From an uncultured Caulobacter sp. (GTDB taxonomy: Bacteria; Pseudomonadota; Alphaproteobacteria; Caulobacterales; Caulobacteraceae), in the NCBI RefSeq assembly GCF_947036865.1, contig NZ_CAMQSF010000009.1, positions 1-64,000 on the forward strand: a stretch of DNA of 64,000 bases, written 5' to 3'. A program made the translations under genes and the position numbers. The notes below the pieces were generated by a model. The model ran no database searches and had not been told where the DNA came from. It worked only from the letters and a program-made list of their open reading frames with translations. The number at the start of each line of letters is the position of its first letter. Position 1 is the first letter of the stretch. Shown here piece by piece: positions 25,754 through 35,491 of this stretch.

Positions 25754-26737
25754 CTATTGGGCGATCCGCCGGAGCGTCACCATCACCGGTCGGTGATCGG
25801 AGCCCAAGGCGGGGCCGCGCTCGATCCTCACCGCCCGCCATCGCGCCCCCGCATAGACGTGGTCGATCGGCAGGAACGGGGCCGGCGCGGCCATCACCCG
25901 CGAGAACCGGCCGGCCGGCCACGAGGGCAGGGCGCGCGTCCAGCGGCGCAGGCCCAGCGCCTTGTCCTGGCGCTTCAGCGAGAACGACCAGGGCGTCGAG
26001 TTGAAATCGCCGGTCAGGATCAGGCTCTTCTGGTCGAACGGCGCCAGCATCTGAACCAGCTTGCGCGCCTGGGCCTGTTGCGGCCCGGCGGGAACGGGCC
26101 AGGTATAGTGCACCCCGGCGACCGTGAACGGGCCGTTGGCGTCGGCCAGCGTCGCCCAGGCTCCGGACAGGTATGGCGGATCGGTGGGCGCCCCGCCGCG
26201 CGCCAGCATCTTCTTGCGCGAGAAGATCCAAGTCTCGCACAGCGCGGACCTGTCGCAGGAGGCGAAGGGATAGGCGGCCTTGAGGGCGCGGATGATCGGC
26301 AGGGCGTCGCCGCCGCCTTCCTCCATCACCACCACGTCGGCGTCCTGCGCCAGGACCCAGTCGATGCTCTTTCCGGGCGTGCGGTTGTCGCGCCAGACAT
26401 TGAACTGGATGATCTTCAGATCGCTCGGCGCCGGCGTCGCGCCTCGGAACCGCCAGGCGGCGGCGTATTCCGGCAGCATCAGCACCGCGCAGGCCAGCAG
26501 CGTGGCCAAGCCCAGGCCGACCATCACCCAGCGCTCGCCTCCGCGCGCGAACAGGCCGCCCAGGGCGAGGGCGCCGACGCCCATGGCCAGCCACAGCGGC
26601 GCGGCGTGGGTGAAGGCGTCCAGCTTGTCGCTGAAGGCGCCCCCCAGGCAAGCTAGACCCATGCCCGCGCCGACCAGGCCCAACATCAGGGCGGTGCCGC
26701 GCGCGAGGAGGCCGAGAAGCTGAGCAATCAGTCGCAT
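25754..26737 (-). CDS. endonuclease/exonuclease/phosphatase family protein, membrane anchored
   Basis: 327 residues. Three hydrophobic segments occupy about residues 1-100 (GTALMLGLVGAGMGLACLGG; LWLAMGVGALALGGLF; VMVGLGLATLLACAVLML), followed by an EEP-fold domain probably facing the periplasm. The catalytic elements are IIQFNVWRDN (Asn), VVVMEEGG (Glu), LTGDFNSTP (Asp/Asn), PIDHVYAG (Asp/His) and GSDHRPVMV (Asp/His). Such proteins hydrolyse phosphodiesters or phosphomonoesters; the substrate is not predictable. It faces ppiB convergently and is divergent from queA (141 bp). Confidence 0.82.
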   Translation of the reverse strand: MRLIAQLLGLLARGTALMLGLVGAGMGLACLGGAFSDKLDAFTHAAPLWLAMGVGALALGGLFARGGERWVMVGLGLATLLACAVLMLPEYAAAWRFRGATPAPSDLKIIQFNVWRDNRTPGKSIDWVLAQDADVVVMEEGGGDALPIIRALKAAYPFASCDRSALCETWIFSRKKMLARGGAPTDPPYLSGAWATLADANGPFTVAGVHYTWPVPAGPQQAQARKLVQMLAPFDQKSLILTGDFNSTPWSFSLKRQDKALGLRRWTRALPSWPAGRFSRVMAAPAPFLPIDHVYAGARWRAVRIERGPALGSDHRPVMVTLRRIAQ

Positions 26738-26878
26738 GCCTGGCCCTTAGCACGGCTGAGCGAAGGTTGCGTGGCTCTCCTCGCCAGGCGGGGCCGGCGT
26801 CTGGACGTCGCGTCCTCGATGCGGGTCTGGCGCCTGTCTCTTGACCTTCCGGGTCCATCGTGCGCTTGAAACGCGCCC

Positions 26879-27979
26879 ATGCGCCTTTCCGACTTCGACT
26901 TCGATCTGCCCGAGGATCGCATCGCCCTGCGGCCCGCCGAGCCTCGCGACGCCGCCCGCCTCTTGGTGGTGCGCCCAGGCCAGGGCCTCGCCGACCACGT
27001 CGTCCGCGAGCTGCCTGACTTCCTGCGACCGGGCGACGCCTTGGTCTTCAACGACACCCGGGTGATCCCCGCGCGGCTTTCGGGCCTGCGCGAGGGGCGC
27101 GTGACCGGCGGCGCGGACGGCACGCCCGTCGCCGTCGAGGCCACGCTGCACCGCCGTGTCTCGCCCAGCCGCTGGAGCGCGTTCATGCGCCCCGGCAAAC
27201 GCTTGAAGGTCGGGGATCGCGTGGCGTTCGGGGCGCGCGACGACCGCGCCTGCGCCGGCGAGCGCCTGGACGCGACGATCGCCGAGAAGCATGAGGGCGG
27301 CGAGGTGCTGCTGGCCTTCGACCTTTCGGGGCCCGATCTCGATATCGCCATCGCTCGCCACGGCGACATGCCGCTGCCGCCCTATATCGCCGCCAAGCGG
27401 GGCGAGGACGAGCGCGACCGCGCGGACTACCAGACCGTCTATGCCCGCGAGGACGGCTCGGTGGCCGCCCCGACGGCCGGCTTGCACTTCACGCCGGAGC
27501 TCTTGGAGCGGCTGAAGGCGAGGGGCGTCTCTCTACACTTCGTCACCCTGCACGTCGGCGCGGGCACCTTCCTGCCGGTCAAGACCGACGATGTCTCCGA
27601 GCACAGGATGCACGCCGAGTACGGCCAGGTGACCGAGGCGGTCGCGGGCGCCCTCAACGCCGCGCGCGCCGCCGGCGGCCGCATCGTCTGCGTCGGCACC
27701 ACCTCGCTGCGCCTGCTGGAGAGCGCCACGGGCGAGGACGGCGTCGTGCGGCCGTTCGCCGACGAGACGGCCATCTTCATCACGCCGGGCTACCGCTTCC
27801 GCGCGGCCGACGTGCTGATGACCAATTTCCACCTGCCCAAGTCGACGCTGTTCATGCTGGTCAGCGCCTTCGCGGGACGGGAGACCATGCGCGCGGCCTA
27901 CGCGCACGCGATCCAGCATGGCTATCGTTTCTATTCCTACGGCGACAGCAGCCTGCTGTTCAAAGACGAGGCGTCCTGA
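26879..27979 (+). CDS. queA: S-adenosylmethionine:tRNA ribosyltransferase-isomerase
   Basis: Transfers and isomerises the ribosyl moiety of SAM onto preQ1-tRNA, the penultimate step of queuosine synthesis. The 366-residue protein begins [30 protein letters not shown] and shows [67 protein letters not shown] and [20 protein letters not shown], all typical of QueA. Its TGA overlaps the tgt ATG by one base (TGATG), so the two queuosine genes are coupled. Confidence 0.94.
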   Translation: MRLSDFDFDLPEDRIALRPAEPRDAARLLVVRPGQGLADHVVRELPDFLRPGDALVFNDTRVIPARLSGLREGRVTGGADGTPVAVEATLHRRVSPSRWSAFMRPGKRLKVGDRVAFGARDDRACAGERLDATIAEKHEGGEVLLAFDLSGPDLDIAIARHGDMPLPPYIAAKRGEDERDRADYQTVYAREDGSVAAPTAGLHFTPELLERLKARGVSLHFVTLHVGAGTFLPVKTDDVSEHRMHAEYGQVTEAVAGALNAARAAGGRIVCVGTTSLRLLESATGEDGVVRPFADETAIFITPGYRFRAADVLMTNFHLPKSTLFMLVSAFAGRETMRAAYAHAIQHGYRFYSYGDSSLLFKDEAS

Positions 27980-29094
27980 TGGCCGCGTTCCCCTTCGAGA
28001 TCAAGGCTGTCGACGGCAAGGCCCGCACAGGCGTCTTGAAGACCCCGCGCGGCGACATCCGCACGCCCGCCTTCATGCCCGTGGGCACCGCCGCCACCGT
28101 CAAGGCGCTGACCGTCGACCAGGTCAAGGCCACCGGCGCCGACATCATCCTGGGCAACACCTACCACCTGATGCTGCGGCCCTCGGCCGAGCGGGTGAAG
28201 CGCCTGGGCGGGCTGCACAAGTTCATGCGCTGGGACAAGCCGATCCTGACCGACAGCGGCGGCTTCCAGGTCATGAGCCTGTCGGGCATCAGCAAGCTGA
28301 CCGAGGAGGCGGTGACCTTCTCCAGTCACGTCGACGGCTCCAAGCACGTGCTGACCCCCGAGCGCTCGATCGAGATCCAGGCCGACCTGCTGGGTAGCGA
28401 CATCGTCATGCAACTGGACGAGTGCGTCGCCTGGCCGGCCGAGGAGGCGAGGGCGCGCAAGGGCATGGAGCTGTCGGCCCGCTGGGCGCGGCGCTCGAAG
28501 GACGCCTTCGGGACGCGCGACACCCAGGCCCTGTTCGGCATCCAGCAGGGCTCGACCTTCGAGGCCCTGCGTCGCGAGTCCTCGGACCGCCTGCGCGAGA
28601 TCGGCTTCGACGGCTACGCGATCGGCGGCCTGGCGGTCGGCGAAGGGCACGCGGCCATGTGCGAGGTGCTCGACTACGCGCCGGGCCTGCTGCCCGAGGA
28701 TCGGCCCCGCTACCTGATGGGCGTCGGCAAGCCGATCGACCTGGTCGAGGCCGTGGCGCGCGGCGTCGACATGTTCGACTGCGTCCTGCCCACCCGCTCG
28801 GGCCGTCACGGCCAGGCCTGGACCTGGGACGGGCCGATCAATCTGAAGAACGCCAAATACGCCGAGGACGAGACGCCGCTGGACGAAACCAGCGACTGCC
28901 CGGCCAGCCGCGACTATTCCAAGGCCTATCTGCGGCACCTGTTCAAGGCCGAGGAGATCCTGGGCCAGGTGCTGCTGTCCTGGCACAACATCGCCTTCTT
29001 CCAGGCCTTGACCGCCGCCATGCGCGCGGCGATCGCCGAGGGGCGGTTCGAGGCCTTTCGCCGCGACTTCGCCGCGCGGCATCTGGGGGGCTGA
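27979..29094 (+). CDS. tgt: tRNA-guanine transglycosylase with altered zinc site
   Basis: Exchanges guanine-34 for preQ1 in GUN-anticodon tRNAs. The 371-residue protein carries the catalytic [12 protein letters not shown] (Asp, about residue 92), [53 protein letters not shown] and the nucleophile Asp in MFDC. The zinc loop is unusual: where homologues read Cys-x-Cys-x-x-Cys, this protein has Ser-Asp-Cys-Pro-Ala-Ser (bases about 28885-28902), so only one cysteine remains with the distal His in SWHN. The family role is clear; the zinc state is in question. Confidence 0.92.
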   Translation: MAAFPFEIKAVDGKARTGVLKTPRGDIRTPAFMPVGTAATVKALTVDQVKATGADIILGNTYHLMLRPSAERVKRLGGLHKFMRWDKPILTDSGGFQVMSLSGISKLTEEAVTFSSHVDGSKHVLTPERSIEIQADLLGSDIVMQLDECVAWPAEEARARKGMELSARWARRSKDAFGTRDTQALFGIQQGSTFEALRRESSDRLREIGFDGYAIGGLAVGEGHAAMCEVLDYAPGLLPEDRPRYLMGVGKPIDLVEAVARGVDMFDCVLPTRSGRHGQAWTWDGPINLKNAKYAEDETPLDETSDCPASRDYSKAYLRHLFKAEEILGQVLLSWHNIAFFQALTAAMRAAIAEGRFEAFRRDFAARHLGG

Positions 29095-29117
29095 GGGCGG
29101 CGGAAACCTCGCCTTTC

Positions 29118-29831
29118 TCAGTCTCTCGGCCCTTTCGGCACGGTCGGCGCCTCCTCCTTGTGGATCGGGAAGCGCGGCCGGCGCGGGCCGTAGGGATCCG
29201 GCGGCGGCGGCATGCCGGGATCGACGACGGGCGGCGGGGCTGGCGGCTTGTGCTGCGGCGTGGCCGGCGGATCGCAGCCGCGCGCTTCGCCGAGCCCCTT
29301 CAGATAGGCGCGGCGCACATTGCCCGAGGTGACGGCGCTCTGGACGAGGCGGTCGTGCCGCTCGGCGCCGCTGAGCTTGCGCACCCAGCCGCGCATCGGG
29401 ATCATGTCCTGCGCCGCGCTGGCCACCGCGCCCAGCGCGGCCTCGCCGGCCGCCTTGCGGCCCCGGTCCGTCAGATCCTCGTTGTCCGCCGGCGGGGTGC
29501 GGTCGATGTCCTCGCCCAGGGCCGTGTCGAGCGGGCCGATCAGCGCCGCCAGGGTCTCGCAACGTCCGTTGGCCGGGCGCTGGTAGGGATCCTCCATCGC
29601 CTCCAGCAGCACGCGGGGGATCTTGGTGCGGACCACGTTGACGTCGCGCAGCGGCGCCGTCATTGCGCCGGCGAGGCCGTCCTTGTTCGCCTCGGAACTG
29701 GACTTGATTCGTCCGTCGTCGGTCGCCTGGGCAGGAGCCTCCTGCGCCGGTCGCTGGTCCTGCGCGCGCGTCGCGGCCGCGGCGGCCAAGGCGGCGACGC
29801 AAAGCGCCGTCGGAAGCAAGGTTCTACGCAT
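29118..29831 (-). CDS. secreted hypothetical protein with proline-rich C-terminus
   Basis: Family not recognised. The 237-residue protein begins with a Sec signal peptide (MRRTLLPTALCVAALAAAAATRA), chosen at 29831 because longer frames lose it. The mature part has a helical domain with IPRVLLEAMEDPYQRPANGRCETLAALIGPLDTALGED and a Cys pair (GRCETL, ARGCDPP) that could form a disulfide in the periplasm. The C-terminal 50 residues are Pro-rich (PPAPPPVVDPGMPPPPDPYGPRR). It lies 23 bp from the convergent tgt stop. Confidence 0.62.
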   Translation of the reverse strand: MRRTLLPTALCVAALAAAAATRAQDQRPAQEAPAQATDDGRIKSSSEANKDGLAGAMTAPLRDVNVVRTKIPRVLLEAMEDPYQRPANGRCETLAALIGPLDTALGEDIDRTPPADNEDLTDRGRKAAGEAALGAVASAAQDMIPMRGWVRKLSGAERHDRLVQSAVTSGNVRRAYLKGLGEARGCDPPATPQHKPPAPPPVVDPGMPPPPDPYGPRRPRFPIHKEEAPTVPKGPRD

Positions 29832-29892
29832 GGCACACTCTAACCCGCCCACAGCTTTACCGTCATGCTCCGCAAAAACGGCGAAACCATGC

Positions 29893-29920
29893 TTGCGACC
29901 GCTCAAGCCCCCGACTATGG
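29893..29920 (+). promoter_or_regulatory. possible housekeeping promoter of tRNA-Lys
   Basis: TTGCGAC at 29893-29899 and GACTATGG at 29913-29920 are 13 bases apart and resemble the Caulobacter housekeeping consensus (TTGaCgS, N10-14, GCTANAWC). The -10-like box lies about 38 bases before the tRNA. Match is partial. Confidence 0.3.
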
Positions 29921-29957
29921 TCCGCGCCGCTTCCACCGGTCCCGCCGGATCGTGAGC

Positions 29958-30032
29958 GGGCCGGTAGCTCAGTGGTAGAGCATTCGACTTTTAATCGAAT
30001 GGTCCTGGGTTCGAGTCCCAGCCGGCCTACCA
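29958..30032 (+). tRNA. tRNA-Lys (anticodon TTT)
   Basis: Full cloverleaf: acceptor GGGCCGG/CCGGCCT (first pair G-T), D stem GCTC/GAGC, anticodon stem TTCGA/TCGAA with loop CTTTTAA giving TTT, T stem CTGGG/CCCAG with TTCGAGT loop, discriminator A and encoded CCA. No integrase or duplicated 3' end is seen nearby. Confidence 0.97.
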
Positions 30033-30244
30033 AATCCTATTCTTGAATAGTCCTGGCTCATTCGAGCGCTCGACGACGCGAACGCGCCGGCGTTTGGTGG
30101 GCCATGATCGAGAACCAGTTTTTCTGGGCTCGGGGCCAGCCTTTTCTCGTTTGCCCCATTGCGTCGGTAGAGATTTAAGCGGCTCAGTTTCATCGACGAC
30201 CGGACCCTGACGCGGCGCCGGGCGTTTCAACCTTGCCTTGAGCC

Positions 30245-31153
30245 ATGTGGCGAGCCCGAACCCTGGACGACGACCGGATGACGACCGCCGACGCCGCCTC
30301 GGGCCCCGCCGCCCCGCCGCCGGCCAGACGGCCGTTCCTGCGCCGACGGTCGGCCATCCCCGGCTTCGGCCTGACGATGGGCGTCACGCTGTCGGTGCTC
30401 TCCCTGATCGTGCTGATCCCGCTGGCGGCGGTCGTGCTGAAGGCCGCCCACCAGTCGCCGGCCGAGTTCTGGGCGGTGGCGACCTCGCGGCGCGCGATGG
30501 CCGCCTATCGCCTGACCTTCGGCGCGGCGTTCGTGGCGGCGGCGATCAACAGCGTGTTCGGGGTCCTGACCGCCTGGGCCCTGGTGCGCTACGACTTTCC
30601 GGGCAAGACGATCGTCAACGCCCTGGTCGACCTGCCGTTCGCCCTGCCGACCGCCGTCGCCGGCATCGCCCTGGCCACGCTCTACGCGCCCACCGGCTGG
30701 GTCGGCCAGTTCCTGACGCCGCTCGGGATCAAGGCCGCCTACAACCCCGTCGGCGTCACCATCGCCCTGACCTTCATCGGCCTGCCGTTCGTGGTGCGCG
30801 CGATCGAACCGGTGCTGCGCGACGCGGCCGAGGACGTCGAGGAGGCGGCGGCGAGTCTGGGGGCGACGCGGCTCGACACCATTCTTAGGATCGTCTTGCC
30901 GGCCCTGGCGCCGGCCTGGCTGACCGGCTTCGCCATGGCCTTCGCGCGCGGGGTCGGGGAGTACGGCTCGGTGATCTTCATCGCCGGCAACATGCCCTAC
31001 AAGTCCGAGATCGCGCCGCTGCTGATCATCATCCAGCTGGAGCAGTTCGAATATGCCCGGGCCGCGACCATCGCGGTCGTCATGCTGACCGTGTCGTTCA
31101 CGATGCTGCTGATCATCAACGCCGTCCAGGCCTGGGCGCGGAGGTTCGACTGA
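30245..31153 (+). CDS. cysT: sulfate/thiosulfate ABC transporter permease CysT
   Basis: 302-residue inner-membrane permease half with about six helices. It contains the cytosolic EAA loop AAEDVEEAAASLGATRLDTILRIVLPAL and the C-terminal EYGSVIFIAGNMPYKSEIAPLLIIIQLEQ signature of CysT/CysU. A second start at 30278 would give 291 residues; neither site has a strong ribosome binding site. The stop overlaps cysW by one base. No gene for the sulfate-binding protein is present upstream: the tRNA is the neighbour. Confidence 0.9.
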   Translation: MWRARTLDDDRMTTADAASGPAAPPPARRPFLRRRSAIPGFGLTMGVTLSVLSLIVLIPLAAVVLKAAHQSPAEFWAVATSRRAMAAYRLTFGAAFVAAAINSVFGVLTAWALVRYDFPGKTIVNALVDLPFALPTAVAGIALATLYAPTGWVGQFLTPLGIKAAYNPVGVTIALTFIGLPFVVRAIEPVLRDAAEDVEEAAASLGATRLDTILRIVLPALAPAWLTGFAMAFARGVGEYGSVIFIAGNMPYKSEIAPLLIIIQLEQFEYARAATIAVVMLTVSFTMLLIINAVQAWARRFD

Positions 31154-32004
31154 TGGCCGCCGCCTCGCATCGCCGCGCCACCGACGATCCGGCCTGGGCC
31201 AAGGCCCTGGTGATCGGGATCGTCCTGGCCTTTCTGGCCCTGGTCCTGGTCCTGCCGCTGGCGGCCGTCTTCGTCGAGGCGCTGCGCAAGGGCCTGGACG
31301 CCGCCGTCGCCGCGGTCCGAGCGCCCGACGCCCTGGCGGCGGTGCGGCTGACCCTGATCACCGCCGCGATCGCCGTGCCGTTCAACGCCGCCTTCGGCCT
31401 CTGCGCCGCCTGGGCCATCGCCAAGCACGACTTCAAGGGCAAGGCGCTGCTGATCACCCTGATCGATCTGCCGTTCTCGGTCTCGCCCGTGGTGGCGGGC
31501 CTGATCTATGTGCTGATCTTCGGCCTTCAGGGGTGGTTCGGCGACTGGCTGGTCGAGCGTGACCTGAAGATCATCTTCGCCCTGCCGGGCATCGTGCTGG
31601 CGACCGTCTTCGTCACGTTCCCGTTCGTCGCCCGCGAGCTGATCCCGCTGATGCAGGAGCAGGGGACCAGCGAGGAGGAGGCGGCGGTCTCGATGGGCGC
31701 GGGCGGCCTCTACACCTTCTGGCGGGTGACGGCGCCGAATGTCCGCTGGGGCCTGATGTACGGCGTGCTGCTGTGCAATGCCCGCGCCATGGGCGAGTTC
31801 GGGGCCGTTTCGGTGGTCAGCGGCCATATCCGGGGCCTGACCAACACCATGCCGCTGCACGTCGAGATCCTCTACAACGAGTACGACTTCGTCGGCGCCT
31901 TCGCCGTCGCGGCCCTGCTCTGCCTGCTGGCCGTGGTGACCCTGATCCTGAAGACGGCGCTCGAAGTCGCCCAGCCCCATGTTCGCGGGCGCGGCGGACA
32001 CTGA
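31153..32004 (+). CDS. cysW: sulfate/thiosulfate ABC transporter permease CysW
   Basis: 283-residue partner permease with six helices. The EAA-type loop reads EEEAAVSMGAGGLYTFWRVTAPNVRWGLMYGVLLCNARAMGEFGAVSVVSGHIRG, a hallmark of CysW, with LPLHVEILYNEYDF-like NTMPLHVEILYNEYDFVGAFAVAALL near the end. It starts at the ATG overlapping the cysT stop and is followed by cysA after 15 bp. The pore formed with CysT imports sulfate or thiosulfate. Confidence 0.92.
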   Translation: MAAASHRRATDDPAWAKALVIGIVLAFLALVLVLPLAAVFVEALRKGLDAAVAAVRAPDALAAVRLTLITAAIAVPFNAAFGLCAAWAIAKHDFKGKALLITLIDLPFSVSPVVAGLIYVLIFGLQGWFGDWLVERDLKIIFALPGIVLATVFVTFPFVARELIPLMQEQGTSEEEAAVSMGAGGLYTFWRVTAPNVRWGLMYGVLLCNARAMGEFGAVSVVSGHIRGLTNTMPLHVEILYNEYDFVGAFAVAALLCLLAVVTLILKTALEVAQPHVRGRGGH

Positions 32005-32019
32005 ACGGACTGAACGGCC

Positions 32020-33039
<1,020 letters not shown>

Positions 33040-33145
33040 GCCCGCTATTCGCGCGACGATCTTCGGCCAGCCCCGCCAAGGTTCGCGCGAAGCCGCCGGG
33101 GTTGCGCTAAAGTCGTCTCCGACTCGGCGGGAGCATTAAGGTCGG

Positions 33146-33502
33146 ATGTCCATGTCGGAGCCTTCGGGCGCGGAGCGGCGCGCGCATCCCCGGATGCCGG
33201 CGGCGCGCAAGATCTACATCGTCGATGACCCGCGCTCCTGGAAGTGTTCGCTGCTCGACGTCGCCGAGAAGGGCGCGCGGCTGTCGACGGCCGGCATTAA
33301 GCCGCCGCCGGACAAGTTCGTCTTCGTCGACGCCGGCGGTCGCCGCGTGCACCTCGCCCAGGTGGTCTGGCGCTCGGGGGCCGAGGCCGGCGTTCAGTTC
33401 CTGGAGACCCAGCGCATCGGTCCGCGCGCCGGCGGCGCCGCCGGCGCCCTGGAGATCGCCCGCAAGTTCACCGGGACCCTGGCGGGCGGCGGGCAGGGCT
33501 GA
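33146..33502 (+). CDS. PilZ domain-containing protein
   Basis: 118-residue single-domain protein. The c-di-GMP-binding N-terminal motif RxxxR is present (RRAHPR, residues about 11-16), followed by a strand-rich core. The second motif, usually D/N-x-S-x-x-G, reads DVAEKG, so the serine is alanine; binding may be weakened. ATG at 33146; a second ATG at 33152 is equally possible. No signal peptide. It is convergent with the transglutaminase gene with nine bases between stops, and is otherwise stand-alone. Confidence 0.75.
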   Translation: MSMSEPSGAERRAHPRMPAARKIYIVDDPRSWKCSLLDVAEKGARLSTAGIKPPPDKFVFVDAGGRRVHLAQVVWRSGAEAGVQFLETQRIGPRAGGAAGALEIARKFTGTLAGGGQG

Positions 33503-33511
33503 CGGCGGCGA

Positions 33512-34492
33512 CTACTGCTGCTGCTGTTGCTGCTGCTGGTGAAGGTCCTGGCGCAGCGCCGCGTCCGGACGGCGGCGGCCGCCCGCGAAGCTGGGGCGGG
33601 CCATGCGCAGGAACTCCGGCTCGGCCACGGCGGCGCGGGCGCGGCGCACGGTGACGCCCACCGCCAGCTGGCTCTCGGCGTCGCCCTTATAGACGCCGCG
33701 CGAGGGCGTCACGTCGGCATAGTCGCGGCCGACCGCGACGGCCACGTGTCGCTCGGAGGCCATCACGTTGTTGGTCGGATCCAGGCCCACCCAGCGCAGG
33801 CTGGGCAGGAAGACCTCGACCCAGGCGTGGGTCGCGTCGGGATCGGAGCGGTCGCCGGCCTCGCGGTCGGTGAACAGATAGCCCGACACATAGCGCGCCG
33901 GGATGCCCCAGCCGCGACAGACCGCCAGCATGATGTGGGCGAAGTCCTGGCACACCCCGCGTCCGGCGCTCAGCGCCAGGTCAATGGGGCTGTCGGCGTC
34001 GGTCACGCCCGGCTGGTATTCGAACGCGCTGTAGATGGTCTCGGACAGGGTGCGGACCGCCGTCAGCGGGTCCTTGCGCTTCAGGGCGTCGAGGTCGTGC
34101 TCGTTGATGAAGGTCTGCAGCGCGTCGGTCGTGCGCACGAAGCCGTGCGGCCGCAGGAAATCGAAGCATTCGCCGCGCACGAACTCGCTGCGCAGCCGGT
34201 CCCATTCGCCCATGTCCAGGTGATCGGGCCGCTCGCCCACCGCCTCGGTCTCGACGGCCGACCTGGCGATGATCGTCAGCCGGTCGTGCGGCTGGGGGAC
34301 GTCGAAGTGATAGACGGCGTTGCCGAAGCTGTCGGCGTAGGAAAACACCTGGGCCGCGGGCTCGAGATCGAGCTCGAAACTGACCAGCCGCTGGCGGGCG
34401 CTCTTCTGGGGCTGCATCCACAGCTCCATCAGGCTTTCCCGGACGGGCTTTTCGTAATGGTACTGGGTGACGTGGCGGATTTCGAGAAGCAC
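33512..34492 (-). CDS. transglutaminase-like cysteine protease family protein with C-terminal poly-Gln
   Basis: 326-residue transglutaminase/protease-fold protein. The catalytic triad elements are visible: Cys in SAGRGVCQDFAHI, His in PDATHAWVEVFLP and Asp in WVGLDPTNN. The N-terminal domain begins VLLEIRHVTQYHYEKPVRESLMELWMQP, as in the bacterial transglutaminase_like group. The start is a GTG at 34492 with AGGA seven bases upstream, 13 bp after the alpha-E stop. The C-terminus ends DLH followed by eight glutamines encoded by seven CAG codons and one CAA (33515-33538). It is last in the ATP-grasp operon, whose products are predicted to modify or ligate peptides; substrate unknown. Confidence 0.88.
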   Translation of the reverse strand: MLLEIRHVTQYHYEKPVRESLMELWMQPQKSARQRLVSFELDLEPAAQVFSYADSFGNAVYHFDVPQPHDRLTIIARSAVETEAVGERPDHLDMGEWDRLRSEFVRGECFDFLRPHGFVRTTDALQTFINEHDLDALKRKDPLTAVRTLSETIYSAFEYQPGVTDADSPIDLALSAGRGVCQDFAHIMLAVCRGWGIPARYVSGYLFTDREAGDRSDPDATHAWVEVFLPSLRWVGLDPTNNVMASERHVAVAVGRDYADVTPSRGVYKGDAESQLAVGVTVRRARAAVAEPEFLRMARPSFAGGRRRPDAALRQDLHQQQQQQQQ

Positions 34493-34505
34493 GGGTCGGT
34501 CCTGG

Positions 34506-35453
34506 CTAGGCGGGCAGGCGCATTTCGAGCGGATAGGCCACGAAGGTCTCGTAGATCGCTTCGTGGATTCGCGCGCATTCGTTGACAACGGTGGTCAGCA
34601 GCGGCCCCGCGCCGACGGCTTCCAGCTCGTCGACATCGGCGAACTGCAGCCGCGCCTTGAGGCGTCCGGCCAAGCGCTCGGGGCCTGCCCGTTCGTTGGC
34701 GGTGACGCTGCGCGCCAGGGCCGACAGGTGCTGCTCGATCTGGGCGGTGGAGAAGCGGATCGAACGCGGGAAATCCTCGTCGAAGACCAGGAACTCCAGG
34801 ATGTGGCGGGGCTCGATCTCGGCCGTATAGACGCGCAGATAGGGCTCCAGGGCGCAGGCCATGCGCAGCACGCTGACGAGGGCGACGTGGTCGTCGACGC
34901 GGCCCCGGGTCGGCCCCTCGGCGAAACAGACCTCCAGCAGGCGCGACACCAGCTGGGCGCGCTCCATATAGATGCCCAGCATCATGAACCGCCAGCTTTC
35001 GCCGTGGCTCATGGTCGTGTCGGCCGCGCCCTTGAACAGGTGCAGGTCGGCGATGACGTCGTGCAGGAAGTTGGCCGAGCCGTCCGAGAACTCCTTGGCG
35101 GCGCGGGGGTCGGTGACCTTCAGATAGAGCAGGTTCAGCCGCTCCCAGGTCTCGGTGGTGATCTGGTCGCGAACCTGGCGGGCGTTCTCCCGCGCCCGGG
35201 CCAGGGACGAGACGACCGAGTTGGGGTCGCCCCGGTTCAGGACCAGCGCCTGGGCGGCCTCGAACGAGCCGATGGCCTGGCCTTCGCCCGGCTCGCCGAC
35301 GGCGGCGAGGGCGATCCACACCGCCTGGGCGCCGGACTCGGTCTGGTCCAGCGTGGCGTTCAGCATGACGGACGACAGGCGCGACAGATGCTCGGCCCGT
35401 TCGATATAGCGACCCAGCCAGTAGAGGCTGTCGGCGACGCGAGCGAGCATCAT
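34506..35453 (-). CDS. alpha-E domain-containing protein (DUF403)
   Basis: 315-residue, almost entirely helical protein rich in Arg/Glu. It opens MLARVADSLYWLGRYIERAEHLSRLSSVMLNATLDQ, the standard alpha-E start, and includes TTETWERLNLLYLKV, SHGESWRFMMLGIYMERAQLVSRLLEVCF and IRFSTAQIEQHLSAL. No enzymatic motif is known; these proteins accompany ATP-grasp ligases and transglutaminases and may act as an adaptor or second ligase subunit. ATGATG at 35453/35450 gives two possible starts; GAAGAGG lies eight bases upstream. Confidence 0.88.
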   Translation of the reverse strand: MMLARVADSLYWLGRYIERAEHLSRLSSVMLNATLDQTESGAQAVWIALAAVGEPGEGQAIGSFEAAQALVLNRGDPNSVVSSLARARENARQVRDQITTETWERLNLLYLKVTDPRAAKEFSDGSANFLHDVIADLHLFKGAADTTMSHGESWRFMMLGIYMERAQLVSRLLEVCFAEGPTRGRVDDHVALVSVLRMACALEPYLRVYTAEIEPRHILEFLVFDEDFPRSIRFSTAQIEQHLSALARSVTANERAGPERLAGRLKARLQFADVDELEAVGAGPLLTTVVNECARIHEAIYETFVAYPLEMRLPA

Positions 35454-35491
35454 GCGAGCGACCTCTTCAACTTAGTAAGCGCGAGCATCAT
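35450..35491 (-). other. 13-codon mini-ORF bridging the ATP-grasp stop and alpha-E start
   Basis: ATGATG at 35491-35486 contains the ATP-grasp TGA and opens a short frame, MMLALTKLKRSLA, whose TGA (35452-35450) lies inside the alpha-E ATGATG start. The two starts share the 11 bases ATGATGCTCGC. It could relay ribosomes from one gene to the next or be a duplication remnant. Confidence 0.4.

Noticed and set aside
29958..30244. tRNA-Lys as an integration site
   Set aside because: No duplicated tRNA 3' end, integrase or composition change was seen within the window, so there is no evidence for an integrated element.
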